Source of the DNA: Clostridiales bacterium
GTDB lineage: Bacteria > Bacillota > Clostridia > Oscillospirales > Oscillospiraceae
Length of the DNA stretch: 8,983 nucleotides
Direction of reading: 5' to 3'
Assembly: GCA_021201515.1 (NCBI GenBank)
Contig: JAJQET010000332.1
Coordinates: forward strand, 1-8,983
Positions 6,719-8,983 of this stretch are shown in pieces. The notes under the pieces were generated by a model. That model worked only from the letters and a program-made list of their open reading frames with translations. It was not told the origin of the DNA and did not search any database. Each line of letters opens with the position of its first letter. Position 1 is the first letter of the stretch. Both the position numbers and the translations under genes were made by a program.

Positions 6719-8983
6719 TTACAATTTATTGAGCTCCTGCGCCACCTGCGCAATGGTCTCCGGCGTCAGGGCACACTCCTTTGTCTCTCCCAGCGTGTCA
6801 AAGGGATCGTTCCAGTGCTGGGCGGCGATGTCGGACTGGCTGACCCCCGCAGCACGAAGCACAGCGGCGGTCTCCTCGTTCGCAAACAGCTCCCATACCT
6901 TGCTGTGGGCAGTGAGGGAGCAGCCCAGAGGACGATTGGCCTGATAAATCACCCGGTAACTGCCTGCGGTCAGATGGCAGACGCCGTTTTCTACGTTGGA
7001 GAACATCGGGTTTTTCCGATCCTCGTAGACCTCCGAACCCGCCGCGTAGAGGGTCAGGTCTGCCCGGCAGCCGAAGGGGATGGACACCTCCAGCGTGACA
7101 GTGCGGCGGCCCTGAATTTCCCACCGCACCCGGTACAGCCCCGCAGGAGAGCGGTATTGCAGTTCCAGTCTCCCCAGGCGAAGGTCATAAATCGGATGCA
7201 GCCGCACCCGGCGAAATCCCGGGTCCTCCTCTACCGGTTCCAGCCCCGCCACGTCCCGGAACAGCCACTCCACGATGGAGCCGTAGGCGTAGTGGTTCAG
7301 GCTGTTCATGCCGGTGGAAGAGATGTGTCCGTCTGGCTCGATGCTGTTCCACCGCTCCCAAACCGTGGTGGCTCCGTGGTTGACCTCGTAGAGCCAGCCG
7401 GGGTATTCCTCCCGAAGCAGCAGGTCAAAGGCCAGCCGCTCCAGACCGCATTGGGTCAGGGTAGGGCACAGCAGCGGCGTCCCCACAAAGCCGGTTTGCA
7501 GCTTGCCCTCGGTCTGGTCGAAGCGCTTTTTCAGGTCCTGCACCACCACCTTCGGGCGGGGAGACAGGTCGTTTTGCAGCGCCAGAACCATCCCGGTCTG
7601 GGTGTTGACGCAGCATTTGCCCCGTGGGGAGAAGTATTCCTGCTGAATGTCCTCCCGAATACGGCGGGACAGGGCGGCGTAACGCTCCGCGTCCTCCCTG
7701 TAACCCAGAACGGCGGCGGCTTTGGCCACCAGCTCAGCGCTGCGGGCGTAATAGACATAGGCGATATACCCCTCATCGGTGCCGCCCATGCACTGCTCCG
7801 GTTTGGGGTTCGGATGGTCAAGGGCCAACCAGTCGCCGAAGTGGAATACCTCTTTCGCCGTCGAGCGGCACTTCCGGGGCTGCGCCCCTCCCTGCCAGTG
7901 CCGGTTGTCGCCGTCCGTCCGGCGGATGTACTCCACCCAGCCCTTCATGCTGTCATACTGCTCCTGTAAGATGCGCTCATCCCCGTAAAACAGGTAGAGG
8001 TTCCAGGGAATAATAACAGCGGCGTCGCCCCAGACGCAGGCAGTGTCATGAAATCCAAAGGAGGGAACAACATTGGGGACCTTCCCCTCCAAATCCGCCT
8101 GCTCGGTGGCCATGTCGTGGAGGTATTTCCGATAAAAGGGGTAGGTATCCCGGAAGTAACAGGCCGTGGCGGAAAACACCTGGGCGTCCCCCGTCCAGCC
8201 CATTCGCTCGTCCCGCTGGGGGCAGTCGGTGGGGAAATCCAGGAAGTTGCCCTTCAATCCCCAATGGGCGTTGGAGATGAGCCGGTTCACCTTTTCGTGG
8301 CCGGTGGTGATTGTGCCAGCCTCCTCCATGTCGGAATACCAGACCAGCGCCGTGAAGTCATCTACTTTCAGGTCGTCAATGCCCTCAATTTTCACATAGC
8401 GGTAGCCGTAATAGGTGAAATGGGGGCAAAGCTCCGCCGTCAAGCGGCACTTCCGCTGCGCTCCCTGCCGCTCCACGCCGCCGCTGACATACCGGTATTC
8501 CGCTTTGGCGGTGCGGAGGTTGCCGTTGTAGAAGCAACCATCCTGTAAAACTTCCCCGAACTGGAGGCGGATAGCAGTCCCCGCTGCTGCTCGAACCCGA
8601 AGGCAGAAGCCGCCCGCCAGATTCTGGCCCAAATCCAACACCTGTTCTCCTGCCGGCGTGTGAATGAGTTCCACGGGCTTCCGCCGCTCCTGGGTGTACA
8701 CCGGCAGACTGTAGCGGTCTGTGGGCAAAATGGGCAGCTCTTTATCCAAAACAGCCGGTTCCACGGGGGCGGGAGGCCGCGTGTCGTCCCGCCACTCCCC
8801 GTCGTAGAGGTTGCAGAAGGTGATGTTGCTGCGCCACACCGTCCAGCTTTCGTCTGTGCCGAATACAGCGGTCTCGCCGTCCTCGTATTCCACATGAACC
8901 TCGGCAATCAGGCGAAAGTTGTGGCCGTAGTAGGCGTCCTCGTCGCTGGTTCCGAAGAACCCGAACCGCCCCATGTACCACCC
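6719..8983 (-). CDS. GH78 alpha-L-rhamnosidase, N-terminus off the right edge (754 aa visible)
   Basis: Inverting enzyme that removes terminal alpha-L-rhamnose. The frame is open to the window edge and reads WYMGRFGFFG before the first visible ATG (8974), matching the middle of GH78 N-terminal domains, so that ATG is internal and an estimated 100-200 residues are missing. Visible order: N-terminal beta domain (GTDESWTVWRSNITF..YDGEWRDDT), second beta domain (LDLGQNLAGGF, FTYYGYRYVKIEG), (alpha/alpha)6 barrel with the signature DCPQRDERMGWTGDAQ (Glu codon 8207-8209, expected acid), HFGDWLALDHP and GATTVWERWNS (Glu codon 7355-7357, expected base), then a C-terminal beta domain (FRRVRLHPIYDLRLG). 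A further tail of about 60 residues (SKVWELFANEETAAVLRAAG to the end at KL) follows. Two extra in-frame segments, QGGAQPRKCRSTA and QGAQRKCRLTA, come from the interspersed repeat. The frame and catalytic residues are intact. Location cannot be judged without the N-terminus. Confidence 0.93.
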   Translation of the reverse strand, partial: GWYMGRFGFFGTSDEDAYYGHNFRLIAEVHVEYEDGETAVFGTDESWTVWRSNITFCNLYDGEWRDDTRPPAPVEPAVLDKELPILPTDRYSLPVYTQERRKPVELIHTPAGEQVLDLGQNLAGGFCLRVRAAAGTAIRLQFGEVLQDGCFYNGNLRTAKAEYRYVSGGVERQGAQRKCRLTAELCPHFTYYGYRYVKIEGIDDLKVDDFTALVWYSDMEEAGTITTGHEKVNRLISNAHWGLKGNFLDFPTDCPQRDERMGWTGDAQVFSATACYFRDTYPFYRKYLHDMATEQADLEGKVPNVVPSFGFHDTACVWGDAAVIIPWNLYLFYGDERILQEQYDSMKGWVEYIRRTDGDNRHWQGGAQPRKCRSTAKEVFHFGDWLALDHPNPKPEQCMGGTDEGYIAYVYYARSAELVAKAAAVLGYREDAERYAALSRRIREDIQQEYFSPRGKCCVNTQTGMVLALQNDLSPRPKVVVQDLKKRFDQTEGKLQTGFVGTPLLCPTLTQCGLERLAFDLLLREEYPGWLYEVNHGATTVWERWNSIEPDGHISSTGMNSLNHYAYGSIVEWLFRDVAGLEPVEEDPGFRRVRLHPIYDLRLGRLELQYRSPAGLYRVRWEIQGRRTVTLEVSIPFGCRADLTLYAAGSEVYEDRKNPMFSNVENGVCHLTAGSYRVIYQANRPLGCSLTAHSKVWELFANEETAAVLRAAGVSQSDIAAQHWNDPFDTLGETKECALTPETIAQVAQELNKL
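7857..7895 (-). repeat. Interspersed palindromic mini-element, copy B (39 nt, inside the GH78 gene)
   Basis: On the coding strand: GCAGGGA, hairpin GGGGC-GCA-GCCCC, GGAAGT, hairpin GCCG-CTCGA-CGGC. It is the same length as copy A, and the first hairpin's outer arms are changed together from GAA/TTC to GGG/CCC. It encodes QGGAQPRKCRSTA, with the first base of the element in codon position 3, a different phase from copy A. It lies a few residues before FHFGDWLALD; relatives as I recall them run from a short RxHLW-type loop straight into FHFGDW. Confidence 0.8.
8436..8468 (-). repeat. Interspersed palindromic mini-element, copy C (33 nt, inside the GH78 gene)
   Basis: On the coding strand: GCAGGGA, shortened hairpin GC-GCA-GC, GGAAGT, hairpin GCCG-CTTGA-CGGC. 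Relative to copies A and B it lacks exactly three bases from each arm of the first stem, six in all, so the reading frame is kept. It encodes QGAQRKCRLTA in the same phase as copy B. It lies between YRYVSGG and HFTYYGYRYVKIEG in the beta domain before the catalytic barrel, where relatives have a short turn. Confidence 0.8.

Noticed and set aside
6815..7969. Plus-strand open frame of 384 codons antisense to GH78.
   Set aside because: Antisense shadow; the minus-strand frame carries the complete GH78 catalytic signatures.
1..8983. CRISPR array, tRNA or rRNA gene, transposase, phage or toxin-antitoxin genes.
   Set aside because: No regularly spaced repeats, cloverleaf-like sequence or matching protein motifs are seen; the three mini-element copies are far apart and inside genes.

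Overview
The window looks like a carbohydrate-utilisation locus from a moderately high-GC gut Firmicute. I would guess Clostridia, in the Oscillospiraceae/Ruminococcaceae range. The guess rests on the strong AGGAGG-type ribosome binding sites, the gene content (cytoplasmic glycoside hydrolases, a GPH-type sugar symporter, an AraC-family regulator paired with a tiny conserved ORF) and the codon use. It is an inference, not a taxonomic assignment.

Layout from left to right. On the minus strand, a three-gene operon runs from about 4992 towards position 1: a GH2 beta-galactosidase-like enzyme, a GH43 beta-xylosidase/alpha-L-arabinofuranosidase-like enzyme (coupled by a 4-base ATGA overlap), then, after 81 bases, a GPH-family sugar:cation symporter that runs off the left edge. 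A 222-base AT-rich intergenic region (5002-5223) holds the divergent control signals. On the plus strand follow a 78-aa conserved small protein and a 396-aa AraC-family regulator, one base apart and probably coupled. They end at a perfect 17-bp hairpin (6672-6715) that also lies just past the stop of the last gene, a minus-strand GH78 alpha-L-rhamnosidase running off the right edge.

Working model: the regulator senses a plant glycan or glycoside breakdown product, the symporter imports short oligosaccharides, and the three hydrolases, which show no export signal where an N-terminus is visible, remove rhamnose, galactose and arabinose or xylose in the cytoplasm. Rhamnogalacturonan or arabinogalactan side chains, or decorated plant glycosides, would fit. 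The exact substrate cannot be read from sequence.

The most striking observation is a 33-39 base interspersed repeat present three times, at 1931-1969, 7857-7895 and 8436-8468. Every copy lies inside a coding region (once in GH43, twice in GH78), in the same orientation, as an extra 11-13 residue in-frame segment, and the copies are read in two different reading frames. Each copy folds as two small hairpins. In one hairpin the outer stem arms differ between copies but stay paired: GAA/TTC, GGG/CCC, or both arms missing. This looks like a protein-coding mobile or palindromic mini-element, analogous in behaviour to the Rickettsia palindromic elements. A second oddity is an apparent one-base loss in an A-run at codons 7-8 of the symporter, which separates its perfect ribosome binding site and ATG from the rest of its reading frame.
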